From the NCBI GenBank assembly GCA_020853705.1, contig JADYYK010000137.1, positions 1 through 64,000 of the forward strand: 64,000 nucleotides of DNA, given 5' to 3'. This stretch comes from Deltaproteobacteria bacterium (GTDB taxonomy: Bacteria > Myxococcota_A > Polyangia > Haliangiales > JADYYK01). The stretch's first letter is position 1. The number at the start of each line of letters is the position of its first letter. Made by a program: the position numbers and the translations under genes. The notes beneath the pieces were generated by a model. It had not been told where the DNA came from, made no database searches, and saw only the letters and a list, made by a program, of their open reading frames with translations. Below are positions 9,274 to 20,427 of this stretch, piece by piece.

Positions 9274-10245
9274 ATGTCCAATGTGCTGATTGTTTGTGAG
9301 ACGACTCCCGAGGGTGCGCTGCGCAAGGCCTCGCTGCCGGCGGTGACGTTCGGCAAGCAGACCGCGGAGAAGGCGGGCGGCAAGCTGATCCTGCTGGTGC
9401 TGGGCAGCGGCGTCGGGGCCGCGGCCGCGGAGGCGCAGAAGCTGGCGCCCAAGACCATCGTCATCGAGCATGACGGCCTCAAGAACGCCATCGCCGAGAC
9501 CTACGCGCCCATCATCGTGCGCGTGGCCAAGGAAAACGACGTCAGCGTCATCGGCGCCACCGCGACCGCGTTCGGCAAGGACATCCTGCCGCGCGCCGCC
9601 GCGCTGCTGGAGGCCGGCATGGTCTCGGACGTCATCGGGGTGGTCGGCCCCAAGACCTTCCGGCGCCCGATGCTGGCCGGCAACGCCCTGTGCGTGGTCG
9701 AGGGGCTGACGCCAGTGGTGGTCGCCTCGGTGCGCCAGACCGAGTTCCCGGCCGCCGAGGCGGGTGCGCCTGGCGAGCTCAGCAAGGGCGACGCCGGCGC
9801 GCTCGACGGCAAGGGCGCCAGCTTCGTGCGCGCCGAGACCACCAAGTCGGCGCGGCCGGATCTGGCCGAGGCCCGCGTCGTGGTGTCGGGCGGCCGCGGC
9901 ATGAAGGAGGGCAAGAACTTCGGTGTCCTCGAGACGCTGACCGATCTGCTGGGCGGCGCCATGGGCGCCAGCCGCGCGGCGACCGACGCCGGCATGGTGC
10001 CCAGCGACCTGCAGGTCGGGCAGACCGGCAAGGTGGTCGCGCCCGAGCTGTACATCGCGGTCGCCATCTCCGGCGCCATCCAGCACCTGGCCGGCATGAA
10101 GGGCTCCAAGACCATCGTCGCCATCAACAAGGACGGCGAGGCGCCCATCTTCCAGGTCGCCGACTACGGCCTGGTCGGGACCTGGGAGTCCACCATCCCG
10201 GCGCTGATCGAGGAAGTGAAGAAGCTCAAGGCGGCGCAGAGCTGA
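9274..10245 (+). CDS. etfA: electron transfer flavoprotein, alpha subunit
   Basis: FAD-binding large subunit of Etf, 323 residues. The C-terminal domain has the family signature VVSGGRGMKEG, SRAATDAGM, GQTGKVVAPELYIAVAISG, IQHLAGMKGS and INKDGEAPIFQVADYGLVG, which binds FAD. The N-terminal domain is typical (LIVCETTPEGALRKASL). It lies 13 nt after etfB behind GGAGA. With the FadR-like repressor it forms an acyl-CoA-controlled electron-transfer operon that ends at the terminator at 10289-10324. The quinone-side acceptor (Etf-QO) is not in this window. Confidence 0.95.
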   Translation: MSNVLIVCETTPEGALRKASLPAVTFGKQTAEKAGGKLILLVLGSGVGAAAAEAQKLAPKTIVIEHDGLKNAIAETYAPIIVRVAKENDVSVIGATATAFGKDILPRAAALLEAGMVSDVIGVVGPKTFRRPMLAGNALCVVEGLTPVVVASVRQTEFPAAEAGAPGELSKGDAGALDGKGASFVRAETTKSARPDLAEARVVVSGGRGMKEGKNFGVLETLTDLLGGAMGASRAATDAGMVPSDLQVGQTGKVVAPELYIAVAISGAIQHLAGMKGSKTIVAINKDGEAPIFQVADYGLVGTWESTIPALIEEVKKLKAAQS

Positions 10246-10288
10246 GCCAGCCGCGCGCCGCAGCAGCGGTCGCGGTCGCACACACCAG

Positions 10289-10324
10289 ACGGGCGGGGAC
10301 CTGGGTCCTCGCCCGTTTCATTTT
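10289..10324 (+). terminator. rho-independent terminator after etfA
   Basis: A 13-bp stem (ACGGGCGGGGACC with GGTCCTCGCCCGT, one G-T pair) and a 2-nt loop are followed by TTTCATTTT. It is placed 43 nt after the etfA stop and before the convergent serpin gene. Confidence 0.85.
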
Positions 10325-10365
10325 CGGTCGCGGCTCCCGCGCCGGAGCCGCGGGCGACCGCCGGA

Positions 10366-11667
10366 TCACGGGCGCGGATCGGTGACGCGGCCGGCGAACA
10401 GGATGGCGCCGGTGGGGCGATCGCGGACGAAGAACAGGAACGGGCGGTTGGCGACCACCTCCTCGGGCAGGCTGACGCGCCCGACGATGACCGCGGTGGC
10501 GGCGGCGGCCTCGGTGCCCTTCTCGTTGACGCGCACCCAGCCCTCGTGGATGACGTCGCTGATGAAGAGGCCATCGGTGGGGCTGAGGGCGGACAGGTCG
10601 GCCGCCTCGAAGGCGCGCGCCATGCCGAGGGCCGACAGCGCGGGGCGCAGGCTGAGCTGCGAGCGGAGCGAGAAGCGCGGCAGCGTGATGGCGACGTCGC
10701 TCGGCTGCAGCGCGGCCACGATGGCCTGGTAGCGCGCGCCGTCGAGCGTGGCCTCGAACCCGGCGAGATCGTCGGGCACCACGAGGAGAAAGCTGATGTC
10801 GGCCCCCTCGTAGGGGATCTCGGCGGCGCGCCAGCCGGTCCCGATGGCCAGGGTGGAGCCGACGCGGCCGTGCATCAGGGGCACGCTGACGCTGCTGCCA
10901 TCGGGCAGCGTGAAGGCGCCCGGGGCGGTCGACGCCTCGGAGAAGGCGCTGTCCCAGGCGGCGTTGAAGTAGACCGCGTTCAGGAGGACGAGGACGGTGG
11001 AGGGATCGACGGCGCCCTGGGGCAGGAGCTCGGGGATGCGGCCCTCGGTGACGGCGGCGACCCAGGCGTTGATGGCCTGACGCGCGGGTTCGGGCGCGGT
11101 CACGAAGTCGAGCAGCGACACCCCGGCGCCGTAGTGCTCGGCGATGAGGTCGAGGTAGCTGGGCAGGATGGCGAAGCCCTGCTGGGCGAACAGGGCGTTG
11201 GTGATGCGCAGGCGGAACGGGGTGCCATCGAGGCCGTGGGCGTCCTGACCGCGCGAGGCCAGGGTCTGATCGAGGGTGTTGAAGGCGGGGTGCAGGACCG
11301 CGGGCTCCTGGCGGAAGCGCAGCGCGCTGCGCATGTCGGCCGCGGTGTCACCGGCGGCGCCGGCGTAGGTCATGGCCAGCGCCAGCGAGATGGAGTGCGG
11401 CGAGAAGAAGAAGTTCCCGGTCGGCGCGGCGGCGTGCAGCAGGGCGAGGGCGAAGTCGGCGTTGTTGGCCGCCAGGGTGCGGGCGTCGCCGAGGTCGCTC
11501 GCGGGGGCCAGGCGCTGGTGCTCGGAGCGCACGAACTGCCCCGGTGGCGCGCGCGTGGTGTCGTCGCCGCAGCCAGGGCCGAGCACGAGGGCCGCGGCAG
11601 CGAGGGCCAGGGTGAGCGCGCGCGAGCCGCGCGGGGCGTGACCTGGGTTGCGAGGCCGATCCGACAT
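10366..11667 (-). CDS. serpin-family protease inhibitor, predicted lipoprotein
   Basis: Serine (or cysteine) protease inhibitor of 433 residues. The signal peptide ends LVLGPGC with lipidation Cys33, predicting a cell-surface or periplasmic anchored serpin. Serpin signatures include FFFSPHSISLALAMTYAGA and LLNAVYFNAAWDSAF. The hinge NEKGTEAAAAT (from residue 381) has the small residues needed for loop insertion, so it should be inhibitory. Spacing to the conserved NRPF matches alpha-1-antitrypsin and puts P1-P1' at Val398-Ser399, suggesting an elastase-like target. It starts at ATG 11667 behind GGAGG, with a -10 TATCCT (11688-11693). It lies directly downstream of the large regulator at 11733-14690, a possible controller. 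Confidence 0.93.
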   Translation of the reverse strand: MSDRPRNPGHAPRGSRALTLALAAAALVLGPGCGDDTTRAPPGQFVRSEHQRLAPASDLGDARTLAANNADFALALLHAAAPTGNFFFSPHSISLALAMTYAGAAGDTAADMRSALRFRQEPAVLHPAFNTLDQTLASRGQDAHGLDGTPFRLRITNALFAQQGFAILPSYLDLIAEHYGAGVSLLDFVTAPEPARQAINAWVAAVTEGRIPELLPQGAVDPSTVLVLLNAVYFNAAWDSAFSEASTAPGAFTLPDGSSVSVPLMHGRVGSTLAIGTGWRAAEIPYEGADISFLLVVPDDLAGFEATLDGARYQAIVAALQPSDVAITLPRFSLRSQLSLRPALSALGMARAFEAADLSALSPTDGLFISDVIHEGWVRVNEKGTEAAAATAVIVGRVSLPEEVVANRPFLFFVRDRPTGAILFAGRVTDPRP

Positions 11668-11732
11668 GACGCACCTCCGCTGTCTTCAGGATAGTGCCGC
11701 GTGTGCGCTGGCGCTGCGCAAAGGCTGCGCGA

Positions 11733-14690
<2,958 letters not shown>

Positions 14691-14693
14691 CCC

Positions 14694-14714
14694 TGATCAA
14701 CCTTGATCACTGTA
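14694..14714 (-). promoter_or_regulatory. promoter and 16-bp palindromic operator of the large regulator
   Basis: On the minus strand TACAGT (14709-14714) is followed by the perfect palindrome TGATCAACCTTGATCA (14694-14709) and then the ATG at 14690. The palindrome would overlap the transcription start. It is a good candidate autoregulatory site for the encoded MerR-like HTH. The rest of the divergent gap to 14865 shows no other clear signal. Confidence 0.6.
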
Positions 14715-14865
14715 CCAGGTCGGACCCGCGCCGCGCGCCGCTGCCCTGCCCCGGGCTGGCCCGGCGATGCTGCCGCGCCGGCCGCGACCCGGCCAGGATG
14801 TCACGCGGGTGTCCCTGGAGCGCGCTGCCCGCCTGAGGTCTGCTGCCGGCTTGATGGAGGTTGCG

Positions 14866-15339
14866 ATGTCCATGGCGATGTCCTCGAGCGAGAGCCCCGG
14901 TCCGAGGCCCCAGCAGCTGACCCGGCACGACTGTCTGTCGGTGTTCATGCGCCCGCGCGCCCGCGCCCTGACGGCGGTGCCCCCGGCGCCGGTGATCCCG
15001 GTGCTGGTGGCGGCCCGTCCGCCGCGCCACGCCGCCCCGGTCGCCGAGGCGCGCCGCGCCCGCGCCGCCACCGAGCTCGACCTCAGCGACGTCAGCGACG
15101 TCCCCGACGTCAGCGACGTGAGCGACGACGGCGGCGCCGGGGCCGGCCACGAGCCCTGGCTGCACCTGGGCACGCCGCTGCTGCCGCCAGGGCCGCCGGC
15201 GCTGACCGGCGTCGCCGCCGCGCGTCTGTGGGCCAGCCTGGCCACGCAGGGCTGCCCGCGTCCAGCCCTGCCCGGCGTCGGCCCCTCGGCGCTGGAGCTG
15301 CGACCGGGCAGCGGCCACGCCGAGGAGCGCGCCCGTTGA
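14866..15339 (+). CDS. hypothetical protein with Asp-Val-Ser repeats
   Basis: Not recognised. 157 residues from ATG 14866, chosen because GGAGG lies 6 nt upstream; the frame is open further upstream but without a ribosome site. The sequence is Pro/Ala/Arg-rich, with one low-complexity acidic stretch made of DVSD/DVPD units (about residues 70-90) and no signal peptide. Its stop overlaps the TTG start of the following lipoprotein gene (TTGA), so the two are translationally coupled. It is divergent from the large regulator. Weak conservation cues make the product uncertain, but the Shine-Dalgarno and coupling argue it is expressed. Confidence 0.5.
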   Translation: MSMAMSSSESPGPRPQQLTRHDCLSVFMRPRARALTAVPPAPVIPVLVAARPPRHAAPVAEARRARAATELDLSDVSDVPDVSDVSDDGGAGAGHEPWLHLGTPLLPPGPPALTGVAAARLWASLATQGCPRPALPGVGPSALELRPGSGHAEERAR

Positions 15340-15794
15340 AGCGCCGCCTCGCACGCGCACTGGGCCTGGCCTGGCTCGCCTGGGTCGCCGGCTGCGGCGC
15401 CAGCGCGGCCGACGCCGACGCCGACGCCGACGCCGCTGCCGCTGCGCGCCGCGACGCGGGTGGCGCGACCGACGGCGCCACGGCGAGCGCCGACGCCGCC
15501 GCCAGCGCCGACCCCGACGCCGCGCTGGTGGCCGATCTGTGCACCCTGCGCACGCTGCCCGGCCACGACGGCTGTGACGACGCCTGCGCGGTGCACCTGT
15601 TCCTGCCCACCGGCGGGGCCTACTGCACCCAGCAGTGCGACAGCGACGCCTACTGCACCGCGGTCAGCCCCGGCCTGACCTGCGCGCCCTACGGCGCCTG
15701 TGTGCCGCGCTGTAGCGGCGACCGCGAGTGCCAGGCCCACGGCTTCCTGCGCTGTGACACCAGCGCCGCCGCCTGCGACACCATTCCACCCTGA
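15336..15794 (+). CDS. Cys-rich lipoprotein
   Basis: Predicted secreted lipoprotein of 152 residues. The TTG start (15336) has GGAG 9 nt upstream and overlaps the preceding stop. The signal peptide ends WVAGC with lipidation Cys20, followed by an Asp-Ala repeat spacer encoded by GCCGAC hexamers (15408-15434). The C-terminal part has about 12 Cys in patterns such as CTQQCDSDAYC and CVPRCSGDREC, typical of the disulfide-rich surface modules common in Myxococcota. No enzymatic motif was seen. Function unknown; probably a surface or matrix protein. Confidence 0.7.
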   Translation: MKRRLARALGLAWLAWVAGCGASAADADADADAAAAARRDAGGATDGATASADAAASADPDAALVADLCTLRTLPGHDGCDDACAVHLFLPTGGAYCTQQCDSDAYCTAVSPGLTCAPYGACVPRCSGDRECQAHGFLRCDTSAAACDTIPP

Positions 15795-15823
15795 GCGGGC
15801 CCACGATGGTTTAGGCTGCCGCC

Positions 15824-16966
15824 ATGAAACGGGTCACCGTCCTCGGCGGCGGCATGGTGGGCTGGACTTGTGCGATGGACCTGGCGCGCATCGGCGCGCT
15901 CGAGGTCACCCTGGTGGATTCGCGCCAGGCCGTGCTGGAGCGCGCCCAGGCGCGCGGAGTGGCGACGCTGTGCGCCGACCTGTCGAGCCCGGCCGCGACC
16001 ACGCAGGTGGTGGCCGACGCCGACGTGGTGCTGGGCGCGCTGCCCAGCGCGCTCGGCCTGCAGACGCTGCGCGCCGTGATCGACGCCGGCAAGACCTACT
16101 GCGACATCAGCTTCATGCCCGAGGACGCGCGCCAGCTGCACGAGCTGGCGCGCGAGCGCGGCGTGTGCGCGGTGACCGACTGTGGCGTGGCCCCCGGGGT
16201 CTCCAACCTGCTGGCCGGCCATGCCGCGCTGCAGCTGGATCCCTGCGACAACCTCGAGATCTACGTCGGCGGCCTGCCGGTGGCGCGGCACTGGCCGTTC
16301 GAGTACAAGGCCGGCTTCGCGCCTGGCGACGTCATCGAGGAGTACACCCGGCCGGCGCGCCTGGTCGAGCATGGCGCCATCGTGGTCCGGCCCGCGCTCA
16401 GCGAGCCCGAGCTGATCGAGTTCCCCGGCGTGGGCACGCTGGAGGCCTTCAACACCGACGGCCTGCGCAGCCTGGCGTACACCCTGAAGGTGCCCGCCAT
16501 GAAGGAGAAGACGCTGCGCTACCCGGGCCACATCGAGCTGATGCGCGTCCTGCGCGAGCTCGGCCTGTTCTCGCGCACGCCCATCGAGGTCAGCGGCCAG
16601 CGCGTGGTCCCGCTGGAGGTCACCTCGGCGCTGCTGTTCCCGAAGTGGACCTTCGCGCCCGGCGAGGCCGACTTCACGGTGATGCGCGTGCTCGCCGACG
16701 GGCTGCAGCACGGGCGGCGCGTGCGCATGACCTGGGATCTGCTCGATCGCCACGACGCCCGCGAGGACGTGCGCAGCATGTCGCGCACCACCGCCTACGC
16801 CGCCACCAGCATGGTCGCCCTGCTGGCCCGCGGCGCCTGGAGCCAGCCCGGGGTGTGGACGCCCGAGCTCCTGGCCGGGCAGCCCGGGCTGGTCGACGAC
16901 TTCCTGACCGAGTACGCCCGCCGCGGCGTCACCCTGACCGCGCGCGTCGAGCCGCTGCCCGGCTAG
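15824..16966 (+). CDS. saccharopine dehydrogenase-family oxidoreductase
   Basis: NAD(P)-dependent enzyme of 380 residues. A Rossmann motif VTVLGGGMVGWTCAMDLAR opens the protein. The family pattern continues with YCDISFMPED and VTDCGVAPGVSNLLAGH. The C-terminal half fits saccharopine reductase or lysine 6-dehydrogenase-type enzymes, so the substrate may be lysine-derived; sequence alone does not decide. The start is leaderless in appearance: no Shine-Dalgarno, but TAGGCT at 15812-15817, 6 nt before the ATG. It is a single gene, followed by an intergenic repeat and a convergent gene pair. Confidence 0.85.
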   Translation: MKRVTVLGGGMVGWTCAMDLARIGALEVTLVDSRQAVLERAQARGVATLCADLSSPAATTQVVADADVVLGALPSALGLQTLRAVIDAGKTYCDISFMPEDARQLHELARERGVCAVTDCGVAPGVSNLLAGHAALQLDPCDNLEIYVGGLPVARHWPFEYKAGFAPGDVIEEYTRPARLVEHGAIVVRPALSEPELIEFPGVGTLEAFNTDGLRSLAYTLKVPAMKEKTLRYPGHIELMRVLRELGLFSRTPIEVSGQRVVPLEVTSALLFPKWTFAPGEADFTVMRVLADGLQHGRRVRMTWDLLDRHDAREDVRSMSRTTAYAATSMVALLARGAWSQPGVWTPELLAGQPGLVDDFLTEYARRGVTLTARVEPLPG

Positions 16967-17167
16967 CGCGAGGGTCAGTTGCTCAGAGGGTCAAGCCGGC
17001 GCCGAGTGGCGCCGGCCGCCGCGGAGTCGCGGCGTGGGCGGAGTGGGGCCCCGTTGGGCTATGCCCAATGGGGCGAGGGCGCCCAGCGCTCGATGTGATC
17101 GACTGACCCCAGGCTCATTCATGTGTGAGAGAGCGAAGCTCGATCACATGAAGTGAGCCCGAGGTCA
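16967..17167 (-). repeat. dispersed intergenic hairpin repeat, copy 2 (longest)
   Basis: It fills the gap between two convergent genes and is oriented on the minus strand. Four hairpins occur: 17104-17167 (arms of ~22 nt, imperfect), 17049-17073 (CCCCGTTGGGC with GCCCAATGGGG), 17019-17032 (CCGCG/CGCGG around a loop that reads ACTC on the minus strand) and 16995-17016 (9-bp stem, same ACTC loop). It shares edges with the copy at 5408 and the core with the copy at 37916. Confidence 0.8.
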
Positions 17168-17533
17168 GCGCAGGGCCGCCAGCGCGGCGTCGAGGGCGCG
17201 CAGCGCGGCGCTTGGGGCGACCAGGAAGCTGCGCGTGCCCGCCGCGGTGGTCAGCGTGACCGCGCCGGTGCCCTTGCTGCGGGTCTCCGCGTGCAGCGTG
17301 GTGTCGCGCTCGAGCGCCGTCACCTGCTCGAGCAGCGCGCCCACGCGGGCGTCCCGCGCCGGCAGCCGCGCGCGCCACGGCGCGCCGCCGCTGTAGACGC
17401 CGCTCGAGCTCTGCCGCGGCGTCACCGGCGTGTAGGTGACCTCGGCGTCGGCGCTGCCGGCGGAGCACACCACGCGATAGTGGTTGGCGCTGCCGTCGGC
17501 GTACTCGAGCGTGAAGCCGCTCGCGCCCGCCAT
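17165..17533 (-). CDS. small hypothetical protein
   Basis: Not recognised. 122 residues from the ATG at 17533, which overlaps the stop of the upstream gene (TGATG), so translation is coupled. The N-terminal half is beta-like (FTLEYADGSANHYRVVC), the C-terminal half helical and Ala/Leu-rich. There is no signal peptide or membrane segment. Its stop lies at the edge of the intergenic repeat. It forms a two-gene unit with the next small gene, divergent from the MpaB-like oxygenase gene. Confidence 0.55.
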   Translation of the reverse strand: MAGASGFTLEYADGSANHYRVVCSAGSADAEVTYTPVTPRQSSSGVYSGGAPWRARLPARDARVGALLEQVTALERDTTLHAETRSKGTGAVTLTTAAGTRSFLVAPSAALRALDAALAALR

Positions 17534-17814
17534 CACTGCACCTCGGCCACGACGTCCTGGTCGGGCCGGATCGACACCTTGTAGATGGCGTTGATCCACT
17601 TGCGATGGAAGGTCAGCACGGGCGCCAGCGCGCCGGTCACCGGGGCGTTGGGGAAGATCCAGGTCGCGCGCTTCTCCTGGTACTGGCCCGACACCGCGCC
17701 GCCGGCCTCGCTGCGCAGACGGACCTGGAAGCTGCGCGGATAGCCCGAGCCGAAGTTCGAGATCAGCACCGTCCACTGCCCGGCCGGGCAGCGCTGCAGT
17801 CGTGGTTTGCCCAT
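17533..17814 (-). CDS. small hypothetical protein
   Basis: Not recognised. About 93 residues if it starts at ATG 17814 (MGKPRLQRCPAGQWTVLISN); ATG 17826 is an alternative and the frame is open to 17880, where it would overlap the divergent gene's start. The predicted fold is all beta, with alternating hydrophobic residues (SFQVRLRSE, ATWIFP, KVSIRPDQDVVAEVQ). It is first in a two-gene unit; its stop overlaps the next start by one base. No ribosome site is evident, so the start is uncertain. Confidence 0.5.
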   Translation of the reverse strand: MGKPRLQRCPAGQWTVLISNFGSGYPRSFQVRLRSEAGGAVSGQYQEKRATWIFPNAPVTGALAPVLTFHRKWINAIYKVSIRPDQDVVAEVQ

Positions 17815-17878
17815 CACGCACAGCATACCGCGCGGCGCGACGCCGGTCGCGACGCCGGGCTCGTGTACCATGACGGCC

Positions 17879-19120
17879 ATGAGTGAGCTGCGTCAGCCCA
17901 CCGAGTTCCGCTATTTCGGGCGCGCCGAGCGGCCCATGATGAAGGCGCTGCGCAAGCTGGTGCGCGCCACCCTGGGCTTCGACCCGGCGCCACCCGACGC
18001 CGTCGCGCACAGATTCGCGGCGATGTACTACGACGCCGATCCGCTGGCCGAGGCCTTCGTCGAGGAGATCTACTTCGGCCGCGGCGCCAAGGTCGGGCGC
18101 GCCATGCTGGAGCAGGCGCTGGCCGGCGGGGTGGACTCGGTGCCCGACGCGCCGGCCTCGCTGCGCCGCCTGTTCGAGGACATCGAGGTCCGCCCGGCCT
18201 GGCTCGACCCCGCGCTGGTCGAGCACGGCGCGCGGGTGTTCCGGCGCTGGGGCTCGCGCGTCTTCGAGTTCGCCGGCGCCATCACGCTGGAGGCCTACGC
18301 CGAGTCCTCGGTGGCCAAGCCGCTGGCGCTGACCGGCGCCTACGCCGGCGCCACCACGCGCAGGCGGTTCCTGGAGACGGTGGCGTTCTGGATCGCGGTG
18401 TCCGAGCCCGGCGGCCTCGACCCCGGCGCGGCCGGGCGCGCCTCGGCGCTGCGCGTGCGCATCATGCATGTCTTCGTGCGCAAGCGGCTGCTGGCGCACC
18501 CGGAGTGGGACCTCGGCGCCTGGGGCGTGCCCATCAGCCAGGCCGACGCCCTGCTGACCCTGATGGGTGGCAGCTTCGCGCCCGGGATCGCGATGCAGGC
18601 CATGGGCTACCGGCCGTCACGGCGCGACATCGAGGCCACCATGCACTTCTGGCGCTGGGTCGGCCACCTGATGGGGGTGCGCCCGCGCTGGTATCCGACC
18701 TCGCTGGCCGAGGCCTGCCAGCTCGCCTTCATGGCCAGCCTCAAGGGCGCGCGCCAGGCCGGCGCCGACGGCCTGCGCCTGTGCCAGTCCTACGCCGACC
18801 TGTTCGCGCCCGACCCCGCGGCGCCGCTGCCGGCGCGGCTGCGCGCGGCGCTGACGCACCGCCTGCACCTCGGCTACACCCGCTTCTTCCTGTCGCGCGG
18901 CGCCTACCGGCACAACCAGCTGCCGCGCGCCGGCCTGTGGGCGCTGCATCCGCTGGCGCAGGCGCCCTTCATCTTCGCGGCCGAGACCCTGCGCCGCCAT
19001 GTCCCCGGGCTCGACGCCGTGGCCGATCGGGTCGCGCGCAACGAGCGCGCGCGCTGGTTCGCGCGCCACATGGGCGGCCGCAAGGCCGAGTACCACCCCG
19101 CGGAGTCGTTCACGCGCTGA
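17879..19120 (+). CDS. oxygenase MpaB / rubber-oxygenase-like (DUF2236) protein
   Basis: Predicted b-type-heme protein of the latex-clearing-protein/MpaB superfamily, 413 residues. The family features are the ALRVRIMHVFVRKRLL helix with Arg and His likely to handle the heme, the preceding AVSEPGGLDPG, and WGVPISQADALLTLMGGSFAPGI. These enzymes cleave isoprenoid or related carbon chains; the substrate here is unknown. No signal peptide is visible. The start at ATG 17879 lacks a Shine-Dalgarno, but TACCAT (17866-17871) lies 7 nt upstream, suggesting a leaderless transcript. It is divergent from two small hypothetical genes. Confidence 0.8.
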   Translation: MSELRQPTEFRYFGRAERPMMKALRKLVRATLGFDPAPPDAVAHRFAAMYYDADPLAEAFVEEIYFGRGAKVGRAMLEQALAGGVDSVPDAPASLRRLFEDIEVRPAWLDPALVEHGARVFRRWGSRVFEFAGAITLEAYAESSVAKPLALTGAYAGATTRRRFLETVAFWIAVSEPGGLDPGAAGRASALRVRIMHVFVRKRLLAHPEWDLGAWGVPISQADALLTLMGGSFAPGIAMQAMGYRPSRRDIEATMHFWRWVGHLMGVRPRWYPTSLAEACQLAFMASLKGARQAGADGLRLCQSYADLFAPDPAAPLPARLRAALTHRLHLGYTRFFLSRGAYRHNQLPRAGLWALHPLAQAPFIFAAETLRRHVPGLDAVADRVARNERARWFARHMGGRKAEYHPAESFTR

Positions 19121-19148
19121 GCCGGCCCGAGCTGGCGTACCATGAGCT

Positions 19149-20390
19149 GTGTTCCGCGACGATCTCGGCGCCGCCAACGCGCGCATCGCGGCCCTGGAGG
19201 CCAAGATCGCCGAGCTCGAGCAGGAGCGCGCCAGCATGCCGGCCAAGGCCGCAAAGCGCATCGCCGACCTCGAGCGCCAGCTCGAGCAGGCTCGCAGCAA
19301 GGCCGCGCGCGCCGAGCAGACCAGCAAGGACAGGGACAAGGGCAAAGACAAGGCGCGCGACCAGCCCAGGCCGCAGCCGTCGGGCCCCCCGCGGCCCGGC
19401 ACCTGGGGCGTGGCCAAGACCATCGGCGTGGTGACCCTGATCGTGGGCGCCCTGGCGCTCTACCTGTGGTACGCGTTCCACGCCACCCTCAGCGCCGGGG
19501 AGGTCAAGGCGGCCTACTGGCTGCCGGGTGAGCGCGGCCCCACGCTGCTGCTGGTCATCGAGGCACGCAAGAAGCGCAGCGAGGGCGCCTCGACCATGGC
19601 GCGGCGCCTCGAGCTGCGCGACGGCAAGACCGGCCAGCGCCTCGTGCGCATGGGGATCAGCCGCGACTACCGCCTCGTCGGCATCACGCCCGGCGGGCTG
19701 TGGTTCGCCACCGATGGCGACAGCCGCAGCAGCGGCGGGCTGCACCGGCGTGACCGCCAGACCTTGGCCGTCACGGTGACCGAGGCCGCCTGGCAGGCCC
19801 AGAACCCGGGCCTCGGCCGCGCGAGCTATCTGGGCGGCGTGCTGCACGAGCCGGCCGCTGCCTTCCTGCTGCGCAGCGACGACGGGCGCTACCACTACCT
19901 CGATCCCGAGACGCTGCTCGCGCGCGAGGCGCCGCCGCTGCAGCGCCAGCAGCCCACCGGCCCGCTGCGCTCGACCACCGCCGAGTACCCGCTGTCGAGT
20001 GGCCGCCTGCCCGATGGCGCCGAGGTGCGCTTCGTGGGCGCCGAGCGCGCCGGCCTGCGCTGCGCGGGGGTGCCGTCCACAGAGACCGTCCTCGAGCCCA
20101 GGCTGCTGCACCTCGGCGACGGCGAGCGGGTGACCCCGGTGGGCGCCGAGGCGGACGGTCTGCTGGTGGTCCACAAGGTCAGCCTGTCGAGCCGGAAGGT
20201 CCAGCTCAGCCTGCTGCCCTGTCAGGGACCCGCGCGCTGGACGGTGGACCTGCCCGGGGCGGTCGACGGCGCGGCCAGGCTGGACCTTCCCGCTGGCCAG
20301 GTGACCTTTCTGGTGAAAAATGGCTCTGGTCACGTGCTGATGGCGCTCGGCCTCGGCGATGGCGCGCTGCTCTGGCGCCAGGCCCTGTGA
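19149..20390 (+). CDS. hypothetical membrane protein with coiled coil and beta-rich domain
   Basis: Not recognised. 413 residues from GTG 19149; TACCAT lies 5 nt upstream, hinting at leaderless initiation. An N-terminal cytoplasmic coiled coil (about residues 5-60) is followed by a Lys/Arg/Gln-rich charged stretch and Pro-rich linker. One transmembrane helix (VVTLIVGALALYLWYAF, about 91-111) leads to a large C-terminal beta-rich domain (RLVGITPGGLWFATDGDS, YHYLDPETLLA) that looks like propeller-type repeats on the outer face. The next gene, a lipoprotein, starts 37 nt downstream, so they may form a unit. Start codon uncertain. Confidence 0.6.
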   Translation: MFRDDLGAANARIAALEAKIAELEQERASMPAKAAKRIADLERQLEQARSKAARAEQTSKDRDKGKDKARDQPRPQPSGPPRPGTWGVAKTIGVVTLIVGALALYLWYAFHATLSAGEVKAAYWLPGERGPTLLLVIEARKKRSEGASTMARRLELRDGKTGQRLVRMGISRDYRLVGITPGGLWFATDGDSRSSGGLHRRDRQTLAVTVTEAAWQAQNPGLGRASYLGGVLHEPAAAFLLRSDDGRYHYLDPETLLAREAPPLQRQQPTGPLRSTTAEYPLSSGRLPDGAEVRFVGAERAGLRCAGVPSTETVLEPRLLHLGDGERVTPVGAEADGLLVVHKVSLSSRKVQLSLLPCQGPARWTVDLPGAVDGAARLDLPAGQVTFLVKNGSGHVLMALGLGDGALLWRQAL

Positions 20391-20427
20391 CGGGCTGGTG
20401 CGTATGCACTCCCCACGGAGGTCACGG

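Noticed and set aside
17165..18499. One long minus-strand protein covering both small genes and the MpaB-like gene
   Set aside because: Only the last ~122 codons (from ATG 17533) look protein-like; the rest is the antisense of the oxygenase gene.
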